Positions 17,561 through 27,551 of a stretch of DNA of 64,000 nt are shown here, in pieces (position 1 is the first letter of the stretch; each line of letters begins with the position of its first letter). The notes beneath the pieces were generated by a model that saw only the letters and a list, made by a program, of their open reading frames with translations, was not told where the DNA came from and made no database searches. Origin of the DNA: Dysgonomonadaceae bacterium zrk40 (GTDB lineage: Bacteria > Bacteroidota > Bacteroidia > Bacteroidales > Dysgonomonadaceae); contig CP070276.1 in NCBI GenBank assembly GCA_016916535.1, positions 1,116,001 through 1,180,000 of the forward strand, read 5' to 3'. The translations under genes were made by a program, and so were the position numbers.

Positions 17561-18679
17561 ATGGATATGCCCCCCGTACATACGCGCAAATCATTGCAAC
17601 CATTGGCTTGGCTGTACGGCGTTGGTGTGAATTTCCGCAACTTTCTCTTCAACAAAAATATCCTCAAAAAAAGAAGCTTCCCCATTCCGGTCATCTGCGT
17701 GGGTAACCTCACGGTGGGAGGCACAGGGAAGACGCCTCACATCGAGTATCTGATAAGGCTGCTCGCACCGAAGTACCGCGTGGCGGTGCTCAGCAGGGGA
17801 TACAAACGAAGCAGCCGCGGCTTCCGCATCGTGGAGAGCAACTCCCGGGTCAGGGAGGTGGGCGACGAACCGCTGCAACTGAAACGCAAGTTCCCCGACA
17901 CGATGGTGGTGGTGGATGCAAACCGTGTGAAGGCAATCGAGAAGCTCCTCTCCATCGAAAAGGAGGAACGCCCGGAGGTGATCCTTCTCGACGACGGCTT
18001 TCAGCACCGCTACGTGCAGCCCTCACTCACCATCCTGCTGGTGGACAGCAACCGGCCGGTGTTCGAGGACAAGCTGCTGCCGGCGGGTTCACTGCGTGAG
18101 CCACTGAAAGGGAAAGACCGCGCTTCGATGGTGATCGTCACCAAGTGCAACCCCGACATGCAGCCGATCGACTTCCGCATCTACACCAACGGGCTGAACC
18201 TATTCGCCTTTCAGGATCTCTTCTTCACATCGTTCCAGTACGGGGTGGCACGACCGCTGTTCCCCGATCTGCAGGGCGATCAGTATGTGCTGGACGACCT
18301 GCGCAAGAAGCATGTCTTCCTGGTGACCGGCATCGCGTCACCGCAACCGCTGGCCGACAAGCTGGAGCACAAGACCTACAACCTTTACACCCGGTTCTTC
18401 CCCGACCATCATACCTTCACCGAAGAGGATATCCTTGAGGTACGGGAGCTGGTGGCCTCCGTGGATGTAGATGAGGAGGAGAAGATCATCCTCACCACTG
18501 AGAAAGATGCTACCCGTCTGCGGGAGTTGCCCTTCCTGGAGGAGGAGATGAAAAAAATCCTCTACTATCTGCCGATACGGGTATCGTTCGTAGAGGAAAG
18601 CGACAAAGAACTATTCAACCAAAAAATACTTGCACATGTTAGAAACCATCAAACAAACAGCCGATTACCTGAAAGGTAG
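17561..18679 (+). CDS. lpxK: Tetraacyldisaccharide 4'-kinase
   Basis: Phosphorylates the 4' position of the tetraacyl disaccharide to form lipid IVA, a late step of lipid A synthesis at the inner membrane. 372 residues. A short N-terminal membrane-associated segment (LQPLAWLYGVGVNFRNFLF) precedes the P-loop VGGTGKT (about 52-58). The DDGFQHRYV motif near residue 147 is the conserved catalytic Asp/His region of the family. ATG at 17567 is an alternative start. The last 44 bases overlap the start of the purine nucleoside phosphorylase gene, read in another frame. Confidence 0.95.
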   Translation: MDMPPVHTRKSLQPLAWLYGVGVNFRNFLFNKNILKKRSFPIPVICVGNLTVGGTGKTPHIEYLIRLLAPKYRVAVLSRGYKRSSRGFRIVESNSRVREVGDEPLQLKRKFPDTMVVVDANRVKAIEKLLSIEKEERPEVILLDDGFQHRYVQPSLTILLVDSNRPVFEDKLLPAGSLREPLKGKDRASMVIVTKCNPDMQPIDFRIYTNGLNLFAFQDLFFTSFQYGVARPLFPDLQGDQYVLDDLRKKHVFLVTGIASPQPLADKLEHKTYNLYTRFFPDHHTFTEEDILEVRELVASVDVDEEEKIILTTEKDATRLRELPFLEEEMKKILYYLPIRVSFVEESDKELFNQKILAHVRNHQTNSRLPER

Positions 18680-19448
18680 GATCGGCGAAGTACCCAACAC
18701 CGCAATCATCCTCGGCACCGGCCTCGGGGAGCTGGTACATGAGATCGACGACAAGAATGAGATCCCCTATACCGAGATCCCCAACTTCCCGGTCTCCACC
18801 GTGGAGGGGCACAGCGGCAAGCTGATCATCGGCACCCTGGGCGGCAAGAAGGTGCTAGCCATGCAGGGACGCTTCCACTACTACGAAGGATACAACATGA
18901 AGGAGGTGACCTTCCCGGTACGCGTCTTCCAGGCGCTCGGCATTGAATACCTCTTCGTCTCGAACGCCGCGGGAGGCATGAACCCCAGCTTCGACATCGG
19001 CGACATTATGCTGATCGAAGACCACATCAACATGTTCCCTGAGCACCCGCTGCACGGCAAGAACTTCAACGAGTTGGGCACCCGCTTCCCCGACATGAGC
19101 GAAGCCTACAACAAGGAACTGCGCCTGAAAGCAATGGAGATCGCCCGTGAGAAAAACATCAAGCTGCAGCATGGCGTTTACGTGGGTGTTTCCGGTCCCA
19201 CCTTCGAAACACCGGCAGAGTACAACTGGTTCCGCGTCATCGGCGGCGACGCCGTGGGCATGTCTACCGTGCCGGAGGTGATCGTGGCCAACCACGCCAG
19301 GATGAAGGTGCTCGCCTTCTCCATCATCACCGACCTGGGTGTGATCGGTAAGATCGTGGAGGTGTCGCACGAGGATGTACAGGAGGCAGCCAAAATTGCC
19401 CAGCCGAAGATGGCTGAGATCATGCGTTCACTCATTCAAACAATCTGA
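18636..19448 (+). CDS. punA: Purine nucleoside phosphorylase (trimeric type)
   Basis: Phosphorolyses inosine and guanosine to the free base and ribose-1-phosphate in purine salvage. From ATG 18636 it has 270 residues, the usual size of the trimeric type. Motifs: the GTGLGELV phosphate loop (about 27-34), VEGHSGKLIIG, the MQGRFHYYEGY stretch, GPTFETPAEY and the base-site region GMSTVPEVIVANH. An in-frame TTG at 18630 is possible but unlikely. Its start lies within lpxK, and its TGA shares one base with the thiL ATG. Confidence 0.94.
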   Translation: MLETIKQTADYLKGRIGEVPNTAIILGTGLGELVHEIDDKNEIPYTEIPNFPVSTVEGHSGKLIIGTLGGKKVLAMQGRFHYYEGYNMKEVTFPVRVFQALGIEYLFVSNAAGGMNPSFDIGDIMLIEDHINMFPEHPLHGKNFNELGTRFPDMSEAYNKELRLKAMEIAREKNIKLQHGVYVGVSGPTFETPAEYNWFRVIGGDAVGMSTVPEVIVANHARMKVLAFSIITDLGVIGKIVEVSHEDVQEAAKIAQPKMAEIMRSLIQTI

Positions 19449-20479
19449 TGGGCAGAACAGAGATAGCAACCCTCGGTGAGTTCGGACTGATAGAACGGCT
19501 CACCGGGGATATTCTACCACAGCAGCAGAGCACCGTCAAGGGGATCGGCGATGATGCCGCGATCCTCGACTACGCCGGCCGGCGGACGCTGGTCACCACC
19601 GACCTGCTGCTGGAGGGAATCCACTTCGACCTGGTCTACGTGCCGCTCAAGCACCTGGGATACAAGGCTGCCGTGGTCAACTTCTCCGACATCTACGCCA
19701 TGAATGGCAGGCCGGAGCAGCTCACCGTCTCGCTGGGTATCTCCAAACGTTTCTCTGTGGAGGATCTGGAGAGTTTTTACAGCGGTATCAAGCTTGCCTG
19801 CGAAGTGTATGGCGTGGACATCGTGGGGGGCGACACCACCTCCTCGCTTACCGGCTTCACCATCAGCATCACCTGCATCGGCAGCGCCGCGGAGGGGCAG
19901 ACCGCCGGCCGCGACGGCGCGAAAGAGAGCGACCTGATCTATGTCTCGGGCGACCTGGGAGCATCCTACATGGGGCTCCAGCTACTGGAGCGCGAGAAGG
20001 CGGCCTGGGATGGATCGGGTGATTTCCGGCCCGACTTCGATGGCAGGGAGTACCTGCTGGAACGTCAGCTGAAGCCGGAAGCAAGAAAAGATGTGGTGGA
20101 AGCACTGGCAGCACAGGGCATCCTGCCCACCGCGATGATCGACCTCTCCGACGGCCTTTCCTCCGATCTGCTGCACATATGCAAGCAGAGCAAGGTGGGG
20201 TGCCAGCTCTTTGAGGAGCGTCTGCCCATCGACTACCAGACCGCCATGATGGCCGAGACCTTCAACATGAACGTCACCACCGTGGCGCTCAACGGCGGGG
20301 AGGACTATGAACTGCTTTTCACTATACCGTTGCATCTGCACGAGAAGATGAAGGAGATCAAGGGAGTGCACCTCGTCGGCCACATCGCAAAGGAGGAGCA
20401 GGGCTGCTACCTGGTGACGCGCGACGGCCAGGAGATGCAACTGCGCGCACAGGGCTGGAATCCCATCTCCGGGGAATAA
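19448..20479 (+). CDS. thiL: Thiamine-monophosphate kinase
   Basis: Makes thiamine diphosphate from thiamine monophosphate and ATP, the last step of vitamin B1 cofactor synthesis. 343 residues. Visible family motifs: GIGDDAAILDY (about 30-40), TTDLLLEGIHFDL, the VNFSDIYAMNGRP stretch, VGGDTTSSLTGF and MIDLSDGLSSDL, all in the order expected for the ThiL/AIR synthase fold. It follows punA with a one-base overlap and is the last gene of the sppA-lpxK-punA-thiL transcript. Confidence 0.95.
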   Translation: MGRTEIATLGEFGLIERLTGDILPQQQSTVKGIGDDAAILDYAGRRTLVTTDLLLEGIHFDLVYVPLKHLGYKAAVVNFSDIYAMNGRPEQLTVSLGISKRFSVEDLESFYSGIKLACEVYGVDIVGGDTTSSLTGFTISITCIGSAAEGQTAGRDGAKESDLIYVSGDLGASYMGLQLLEREKAAWDGSGDFRPDFDGREYLLERQLKPEARKDVVEALAAQGILPTAMIDLSDGLSSDLLHICKQSKVGCQLFEERLPIDYQTAMMAETFNMNVTTVALNGGEDYELLFTIPLHLHEKMKEIKGVHLVGHIAKEEQGCYLVTRDGQEMQLRAQGWNPISGE

Positions 20480-20504
20480 ATTTCCATATTTTTTAGGTAC
20501 TTAT

Positions 20505-20536
20505 TTTGGAAATCCCGAAAATGCGCTTATCTTTGC
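20505..20536 (+). promoter_or_regulatory. tRNA-Phe promoter
   Basis: TTTG (20505-20508), 19 bases, then TATCTTTGC (20528-20536). This is the full Bacteroidetes consensus with ideal spacing, and it ends 21 bases before the tRNA. Confidence 0.8.
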
Positions 20537-20557
20537 ACTCGCAATTTAAGCAATGTT

Positions 20558-20630
20558 GGTGCCATAGCTCAGTTGGTAGAGCAAAGGACTGAAAATCCTT
20601 GTGTCCCCGGTTCGATTCCTGGTGGCACCA
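20558..20630 (+). tRNA. tRNA-Phe (GAA)
   Basis: 73 bases fold into a full cloverleaf: acceptor GGTGCCA with TGGCACC, D-arm with AGTTGGTAGA, anticodon stem AAGGA/TCCTT with loop CTGAAAA (anticodon GAA at 20591-20593), and T-arm with GGTTCGATTCC. The discriminator base is A. The 3' CCA is not encoded, as is usual in this phylum. Confidence 0.97.
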
Positions 20631-20631
20631 C

Positions 20632-20672
20632 AAAAAAAGGTAAATAGTTGAAAAACTGTTTACCTTTTTTTT
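20632..20672. terminator. Bidirectional terminator between tRNA-Phe and the dodecin gene
   Basis: AGGTAAA-T-AGTT pairs with AACT-G-TTTACCT around a GAAA loop. It is flanked by an A-run on the left and a T-run on the right, so it works in both directions and serves the convergent dodecin gene (stop at 20687) as well as the tRNA. Confidence 0.85.
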
Positions 20673-20686
20673 ATTCTGTTGATTGG

Positions 20687-20890
20687 TCAGTCAATCACTT
20701 CGAAGGTTAATTTTACGTTTACTCGAAATTCCTGAATCTTACCATCGCGTACGGTGGCCGATTGTTCGTTGATGTAAACAGATCGAATTCCTTTCAATGA
20801 TTCACTTGCTTTAGCAACTGCTTTTTTGGTTGCATCTTCCCAACTCTCGGTTGAAGAAGCAAGAATCTCTACGACTTTTAATACAGACAT
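20687..20890 (-). CDS. Dodecin family flavin-binding protein
   Basis: 67 residues, the standard dodecin length. The sequence starts MSVLKVVEILASSTESWEDATKKAVAKASESLKGIRSVYINEQSATVRDGKI, with the one-helix, three-strand dodecin pattern and the conserved SxxSWEDA segment. Dodecins form 12-subunit shells that store flavins such as riboflavin or FMN in the cytoplasm. It stands alone. No clear -7 element was found upstream. Confidence 0.9.
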   Translation of the reverse strand: MSVLKVVEILASSTESWEDATKKAVAKASESLKGIRSVYINEQSATVRDGKIQEFRVNVKLTFEVID

Positions 20891-21033
20891 GATGATAGGT
20901 TTTAAGATGGTGAATAAAAAATGAACTTTTAGTTTCTGCTATTTTAGTAACGCAATATCAGGACAATAGTTCAATCAAAAATTCACGAAACAACTCATCT
21001 CATTCCGGCATTCCGGTCAACCATCGCAATCCA

Positions 21034-21768
21034 TCACCGAAACCCGGCATCGGGCTTTCCACAATCGCCACTGCGATTGTCTGGAAAAAACGAGGCTAAA
21101 TACTTTTCAATGTATCGCTCTTTCTCCTTCGACTTGTACTGCTGGATGTAACGGGGATGTTCCAGTACGGTCAACCGACCAAAAAGATTCTCCTGCTCAT
21201 TCAGCTTCGCGATAAACACGGCATTTTTCTTTCCCAGCACAAACACCTCAGAGGAATCCAATCCCAGGGCAACATGTTGTTTCAGTGAATCGATCATGAA
21301 CTCCTTCACGGCCTCAAACAGCGCCGGATCATCGTAATAGTTGGCGTTGACCCATTTTCCACCGGTTCTCTGCCGGATAATGGCCAACGGAAAAGGGGAG
21401 TTGATGTAGAAATCGCGGTAAAAACGAGCTGCACCCCCATAAGCCTCAATCATGTCATAGACGAAAAGGGAGGATACCTCGTGGGTGTGTGCCGAACGCA
21501 TGGGAATGCCGCAGACGCTTTCCAGTCGCTTGGTATCGGTGAAGGGGATGCCGGTCACCCCTGCCCCGTGCCTGCCCGGATTGATTCCGATGAGAAACCT
21601 TCTTTCCCGGTTATCGTTGTAATACTTGTTGTAGAACGCACGCATCACCTCCATCGTCTCCGGGTTGTCGAGGAACGGGTTGACCACCTTAAATCCTTCC
21701 GGCAAATCACCGGTGAAGGAGAGTTGCCGGTTGAACGCAATCACCTTCTCTGCAAATGTCTGTATCAT
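21034..21768 (-). CDS. Uracil-DNA glycosylase superfamily protein, SMUG2-like
   Basis: 244 residues. The active-site stretch GINPGRHGAGVTGIPFTDT (about 62-80) matches motif 1 of the SMUG/MUG group of uracil-DNA glycosylases, and EHPRYIQQY near residue 208 fits motif 2 (HPxx). This arrangement is seen in the SMUG2-type (DUF4918-like) proteins. It probably removes deaminated bases such as uracil from DNA. Motif 1 lacks the Asp of classic family-1 Ung. Single gene on the minus strand, no partner evident. Confidence 0.75.
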   Translation of the reverse strand: MIQTFAEKVIAFNRQLSFTGDLPEGFKVVNPFLDNPETMEVMRAFYNKYYNDNRERRFLIGINPGRHGAGVTGIPFTDTKRLESVCGIPMRSAHTHEVSSLFVYDMIEAYGGAARFYRDFYINSPFPLAIIRQRTGGKWVNANYYDDPALFEAVKEFMIDSLKQHVALGLDSSEVFVLGKKNAVFIAKLNEQENLFGRLTVLEHPRYIQQYKSKEKERYIEKYLASFFPDNRSGDCGKPDAGFR

Positions 21769-22089
21769 ACTATTCTTTTATCATTCATACCGGAAGTATT
21801 TCATTCAGAGCCTCTCGGATCCGGGTTATCGACTCCTGTATCCTCCTGATTTTTTTGCATCTGATCTAAACCCATTTTCAGGACGAGACAGGGTTCTCGG
21901 TGCCTCTATCCTTATTGTACCCTTATTGCACCCTTATATCCACTCCAATAATTATCGGAGTGGATATAAAGATACAATTACAGTGGAATAAAAAAAAAGA
22001 ACTCATGAACTTGAGGACCAATTGCAGGAACCCATCGATGATGATCATCGGGGTGAACGATTGAACTTCCTGTGCACTTCATCAAGTTA
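21769..22089. other. Intergenic region with hairpin and 11-bp repeats
   Basis: Both flanking genes are on the minus strand. I see no gene in these 321 bases. The notable content is the hairpin and repeat at 21917-21969; the rest looks like unstructured AT-rich sequence, including a nine-A run near 21990. Confidence 0.4.
21917..21969 (-). repeat. 13-bp perfect hairpin followed by 11-bp repeats
   Basis: TTATATCCACTCC (21934-21946) pairs perfectly with GGAGTGGATATAA (21957-21969). Read on the minus strand, the hairpin leads into AAGGGTGCAAT, AAGGGTACAAT and a third, degraded AAGGATAGAGG, each 11 bases. There is no T-run, so it is not a classical terminator. The layout of hairpin plus 11-base array recalls the composite repeat at 2052 and 49371, but the sequence differs. 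Confidence 0.55.
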
Positions 22090-22776
22090 TCAGAACATGC
22101 TTTGCAAAGTCTTACGGTTTTGGATGGTAATCTCCCGGCGATCGACGCTGATGATTCCCTCATCGGCCATCTCCATCATCACCTTCACAAGTGCGGGACG
22201 GGAGACACTGAAGAGACGGGCCATCTCCTCTTTCGAGCTTTTCAGAAGGAACCGGCTCTCACCGGCGGACTCCTTCAGCAGGTAGTAGGCCAGCTTTGCA
22301 CGGATGGTGCGCAGCGACACCAGACGCAATTTCTCCGACAGAAAGGAGACCTTGTTGGAGATATAGGACAGGAAAGCCATCATGAACTCCTCATACTTGC
22401 GCATCAGGAAATAGACATTCTCCCGGGGAATCACCACCAGCACGCAGGGCTGGCTGCATATGGCCGAAACGGGCGAACGGTTGTCGTTAGAGAAGAGGAA
22501 TCCGGTGGCCATGGGGTTGGGCGCCCTGAGCTGCTCCACCTTCATGAAGTCTCCCTTCTCATCTGCCATCTCGGTCACAATCTCCCCCTTCACCAGGATG
22601 TAGAGCGATTCGTAGCGCGACCCCTGCGTCACCACCACATCCCCCTTCTCATACCTTCTCACTGAGTAATGCAGATCCTGCAGGAAATCCTCCCTTTGCG
22701 ATTCCGGCACGGAGCTGCAAAGGGGGCACTGAAAGATGGCACGGGAGTGGTCCGTGGAAGGTATCATGGGATGCAT
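22090..22776 (-). CDS. Crp/Fnr family transcriptional regulator
   Basis: 228 residues. An N-terminal cyclic-nucleotide-binding-type barrel (about 30-150, with YEKGDVVVTQGSRYESLYILVKGEIVTEM) is followed by a winged helix-turn-helix (about 160-225, with SSKEEMARLFSVSRPALVKVMMEMADEGIISV). Two cysteines (FQCPLC, about 16-20) sit near the N-terminus, not the four-cysteine pattern of true FNR, so an iron-sulfur cluster is doubtful. It diverges from nrfH with a 184-base gap and most likely regulates the nitrite reductase operon; this is inferred from position. Confidence 0.88.
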   Translation of the reverse strand: MHPMIPSTDHSRAIFQCPLCSSVPESQREDFLQDLHYSVRRYEKGDVVVTQGSRYESLYILVKGEIVTEMADEKGDFMKVEQLRAPNPMATGFLFSNDNRSPVSAICSQPCVLVVIPRENVYFLMRKYEEFMMAFLSYISNKVSFLSEKLRLVSLRTIRAKLAYYLLKESAGESRFLLKSSKEEMARLFSVSRPALVKVMMEMADEGIISVDRREITIQNRKTLQSMF

Positions 22777-22960
22777 AGGCTCAACCTGTTTGTGCGATCA
22801 TTGCTGATGGGGCTGCTCTGTCGTTTACTGTGAAAAGGGAAGGTGAACAGCTTAACCGAACTAAAAATAGGCATTTTTTTACAAACGTCATAATTATTAC
22901 ACTTTTTTTAGCTTTTAACTCCTTTCTTTGTTAAGGTGAATTATCAAAACTGCACGCACC

Positions 22961-23563
22961 ATGGATAAACTGCGAAACCTTTGGAATGAGATCAGGCCCC
23001 GCGGTGGCTGGAAATATCCGGCCATTATCATCAGCGGTGCTTTCGTGGGTCTGTTTATCTATACCTTCTTTACTGCCCGCGCCCACAGCTACCTCTCAAA
23101 CGACCCGGCCACCTGTGTGAACTGCCACATCATGGGTCCCTACTATGCCACCTGGATGCACAGCTCCCACGGTAGGAACACCACTTGCAACGATTGCCAT
23201 GTGCCACAGGACAGCAAGATCAGGGGATATTACTTCAAGGCGGTAGACGGGTTACGTCACTCGGCAGTCTTCACCATCCGAGGGGAAGATCAGGCACTGC
23301 AGGCAATCCCCGCCAGCTCGGAGGTGATCATGGAGAACTGTGTCAGGTGCCACACACAGCTCAACAGTGAGTTCATCCGCACCGGCCGCATGGGCTTCAA
23401 AGAGATGAAAGAGATGGGCGGACATGCCTGCTGGGACTGTCACCGCGACGTACCACACACCCGCAGCCGATCACTCTCCTCAACACCCAACGCACGCATC
23501 CCCATGCCGGAGACGCATGTTCCGGAGTGGCTGCAGAACTTGATGAACGAAGAGCAAGAATGA
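22961..23563 (+). CDS. nrfH: Cytochrome c nitrite reductase small subunit NrfH
   Basis: A NapC/NirT-type quinol dehydrogenase that passes electrons from menaquinol to NrfA. 200 residues: one N-terminal membrane helix (about 20-40), then four haem-binding motifs, CVNCH (52-56), CNDCH (76-80), CVRCH (127-131) and CWDCH (157-161). The first is followed by IM, giving the CxxCHxM arrangement known for NrfH haem 1. nrfA starts 54 bases downstream. The upstream gap with the Crp/Fnr gene would hold the regulatory site. Confidence 0.95.
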   Translation: MDKLRNLWNEIRPRGGWKYPAIIISGAFVGLFIYTFFTARAHSYLSNDPATCVNCHIMGPYYATWMHSSHGRNTTCNDCHVPQDSKIRGYYFKAVDGLRHSAVFTIRGEDQALQAIPASSEVIMENCVRCHTQLNSEFIRTGRMGFKEMKEMGGHACWDCHRDVPHTRSRSLSSTPNARIPMPETHVPEWLQNLMNEEQE

Positions 23564-23617
23564 CCATACATTGATCTAAAAAAACAAGCAAAAATAAAAG
23601 CTGAATGCTGATAGCCG

Positions 23618-25144
<1,527 letters not shown>

Positions 25145-25166
25145 ACCACAATAGCGGATCAAGAGG

Positions 25167-26435
25167 ATGAAGAACAGCTCCCGACATATCTGGGAACAAC
25201 CCTGGAGCTACAGGGAGGGCATTCTAATCGCTGCAGGCATCGGACTTTCGGGTCTGATCCTGCAGCTGACCCTGGGCAACATACGCCCCACACTCTTTGC
25301 CGCACCCCTCAACCTGATCATTGGAGCCCTGTTCATGACAGGGCTTCTTGCTGTGCATCTGCTCGCCCGCAAGCGACCACTGGGGCGCTGGCTCACGAGC
25401 GTCGCTGCTACCCTCCCGGCATTGGCATTATTCTTGTTGCTCAGCATATTCCTTGGGGTTATTCCACAATTCCCGTCCGGGAGCGAGACAGCCTTGCCCG
25501 ACAATCTCTTCACTTCGCTGGGATGGTATCGGATGACCACCTCCTGGCCATTTGTCCTGATTTGCTTCTACCTCCTGCTAATCCTGGGACTCACCACGTT
25601 GCGCCGCACGACACGTAAACAGGAATGGCGTGACATCGGATTCTACCTCAACCACTTGGGTCTCTTCATTGCCCTGCTGGGGGGAGTGCTGGGCAGTGCC
25701 GACATGGAGCGGCTCACCATGCGCGTGCAGGAGGGGCAAGTGGAGTGGCGGGGCACTACTGCCACCGGTGCGTTAAAAGAACTTCCACTGGCCATCCAGC
25801 TCGACAGCTTCCTGCTGGAGGAGTATCCGCCCAAGCTGGTGGTGATTGAGCATGAGAGTGGCCGGATGCTTCCCACCGAACGACCGGAAAGCTATATGTT
25901 TGAAGGAGTTGGAAAAACAACAGACCTGGCAGGCTATACAGTCGAAATCCTGGAGTACCTGCCCCATGCCGCCATCTTCAGCAACGACAGCATCACCCGG
26001 GTGGTGCCGATGCTGATGGAGGGAGCCACCGCTGCCCTGCGGGTGAGGGTGACCCCGGAAGGAGGAGCTGCACCGAAAGAGGGATGGGTCAGCAATGGCA
26101 GCTACCTTTACCCTCACAGCCTGCTTCGCATCGACGAGACCCGCAGCCTCGCCATGCCCCTGCAGGAGGTAAAACGCTACACCTCACACGTGACCCTCTA
26201 CACAGAGGAGGGGCATACCCGCAAGAGCCTGATAGAAGTGAACCATCCGGTGATGATGGAGGAGTGGATGATCTACCAGTACAGTTACGACGACACCAAG
26301 GGGAAATATTCCGACACCTCGGTCTTCGAGCTGGTACGCGACCCCTGGCTGAAAGTTGTTTACACCGGCATCTTCATGTTGCTGGCAGGGGCACTCTTCC
26401 TCTTTTTTGCAGGACCTAAAAAAAGCAGATCATGA
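25167..26435 (+). CDS. resB: Cytochrome c biogenesis protein ResB
   Basis: Part of the system II cytochrome c maturation complex, which moves haem and joins it to CxxCH motifs. 422 residues with membrane segments at about 18-36, 45-65, 72-100 and one near the C-terminus (VVYTGIFMLLAGALFLFFAG, about 395-415); a large extracytoplasmic part lies between. The last membrane helix followed by a cytoplasmic KK tail is typical of ResB. The stop overlaps the ATG of the next gene by 4 bases. In many Bacteroidetes the two parts are fused; here they are separate genes. Confidence 0.88.
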   Translation: MKNSSRHIWEQPWSYREGILIAAGIGLSGLILQLTLGNIRPTLFAAPLNLIIGALFMTGLLAVHLLARKRPLGRWLTSVAATLPALALFLLLSIFLGVIPQFPSGSETALPDNLFTSLGWYRMTTSWPFVLICFYLLLILGLTTLRRTTRKQEWRDIGFYLNHLGLFIALLGGVLGSADMERLTMRVQEGQVEWRGTTATGALKELPLAIQLDSFLLEEYPPKLVVIEHESGRMLPTERPESYMFEGVGKTTDLAGYTVEILEYLPHAAIFSNDSITRVVPMLMEGATAALRVRVTPEGGAAPKEGWVSNGSYLYPHSLLRIDETRSLAMPLQEVKRYTSHVTLYTEEGHTRKSLIEVNHPVMMEEWMIYQYSYDDTKGKYSDTSVFELVRDPWLKVVYTGIFMLLAGALFLFFAGPKKSRS

Positions 26436-27220
26436 GCTGGGATCAATTTATCTATTTCGCAATGGGCGCCCTGTTGTTGTGGGGCACAGGTGCGGCACTC
26501 GCATACGGACCAAAACGTAAGATCATATCGACACTCTTTACACTGGGGGGAGTGATGCTCTTTTTCGCGTTTATAGCGGGGTTGTGGGTTTCACTGGAAC
26601 GCCCCCCGCTGCGCACCATGGGGGAGACGCGCCTCTGGTACTCCTTCTTCCTGCCGGTGGCGGGATTGCTCACCTATCTGCGCTGGAACTATCGCTGGAT
26701 CCTCTCCTTTACCACCATCCTCTCGGCGGTCTTCATCATGGTCAACCTGCTCAACCCCGACATCCACAACAAGGTGCTGATGCCGGCTTTGCAGAGCCCC
26801 TGGTTTGCTCCCCACGTGATCATCTACATGTTCTCCTACGCCATCCTGGGAGCTGTGACCCTCATCGCCATCTATTACCTGATACGGGGGGAACGAATCA
26901 AAGAACCTGCACGCATCATGGAGATGACAGACAACCTGGTCTATGCCGGCACCGCTTGTATCACCCTTGGCATGCTGATGGGTGCCATCTGGGCCAAGGA
27001 GGCATGGGGACACTACTGGAGCTGGGACCCCAAGGAGACCTGGGCCGCCGTCACATGGATCGGCTATCTGATCTACATCCACTACCGGGTGAAACGCACT
27101 TCATCCAACAAAACCGCCATGGTGATCTTGATCATTGCCTTCGTGATGCTCCAGATCTGTTGGTACGGTGTCAACTACCTCCCCTCCGCAAAGCAGAGCA
27201 TCCACACCTACTCCTCCTAA
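26432..27220 (+). CDS. ccsA: Cytochrome c biogenesis protein CcsA (ResC)
   Basis: 262 residues with about eight hydrophobic segments. The WWD-type haem-handling motif AKEAWGHYWSWDPKETWAAVTW lies at about 188-209, flanked by conserved histidines as in other system II haem exporters. Works with ResB to attach haem to NrfH and NrfA in the periplasm. It ends the nrfHA-resB-ccsA operon. No strong terminator is visible behind it. Confidence 0.92.
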   Translation: MSWDQFIYFAMGALLLWGTGAALAYGPKRKIISTLFTLGGVMLFFAFIAGLWVSLERPPLRTMGETRLWYSFFLPVAGLLTYLRWNYRWILSFTTILSAVFIMVNLLNPDIHNKVLMPALQSPWFAPHVIIYMFSYAILGAVTLIAIYYLIRGERIKEPARIMEMTDNLVYAGTACITLGMLMGAIWAKEAWGHYWSWDPKETWAAVTWIGYLIYIHYRVKRTSSNKTAMVILIIAFVMLQICWYGVNYLPSAKQSIHTYSS

Positions 27221-27385
27221 GCAAAAGGGAAAAGACTCCTCCCTCTGTGACAGATACTCATCTCTCCCGATGCCGAAACCAACAGACCAGTAAAGAATTG
27301 AGCGATTTAACCAAACGGCACTGATTTGGCAGGATTCCGATCCATTTATTCAAAAGAATCCAAACTGTATGTTCTTTTGAAAGTT

Positions 27386-27443
27386 TTTATGTCGTTTTTC
27401 GACCTTTATGTTAATTTTTTGACCCTAATGTGACATTTTTATC
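27386..27443 (+). repeat. Three imperfect ~20-bp repeats, candidate glnN operator array
   Basis: Unit 1 is TTTATGTCGTTTTTCGACC (27386-27404), unit 2 TTTATGTTAATTTTTTGACC (27405-27424), and unit 3 a weaker CTAATGTGACATTTTTATC (27425-27443). Unit 1 holds a dyad, GTCG-TTTTT-CGAC; unit 2 keeps it with one mismatch. The ~20-base period is two DNA turns, so bound proteins would face one side. The array ends 8 bases before the -33 element. Confidence 0.5.
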
Positions 27444-27451
27444 ATTTTTAT

Positions 27452-27482
27452 TTTGTGATTAAAACATTTTGTCTAAATTTGC
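27452..27482 (+). promoter_or_regulatory. glnN promoter
   Basis: TTTG (27452-27455), 18 bases, then TAAATTTGC (27474-27482), an exact TAnnTTTG. The leader is about 65 bases. Confidence 0.7.
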
Positions 27483-27551
27483 ATCGGAATACAATTCAAA
27501 TTAATATAACAACTGGTTATCAGACCGCGATTCACAATCAATTCGTGTAGT

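Larger units (their letters stand above)
27221..27551. other. Intergenic region upstream of glnN
   Basis: No gene is seen in these 331 bases, which are markedly AT-rich towards glnN. It holds a three-copy ~20-bp repeat (27386-27443) directly upstream of the glnN promoter (27452-27482), and about 70 bases of leader before the ATG. Confidence 0.5.
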
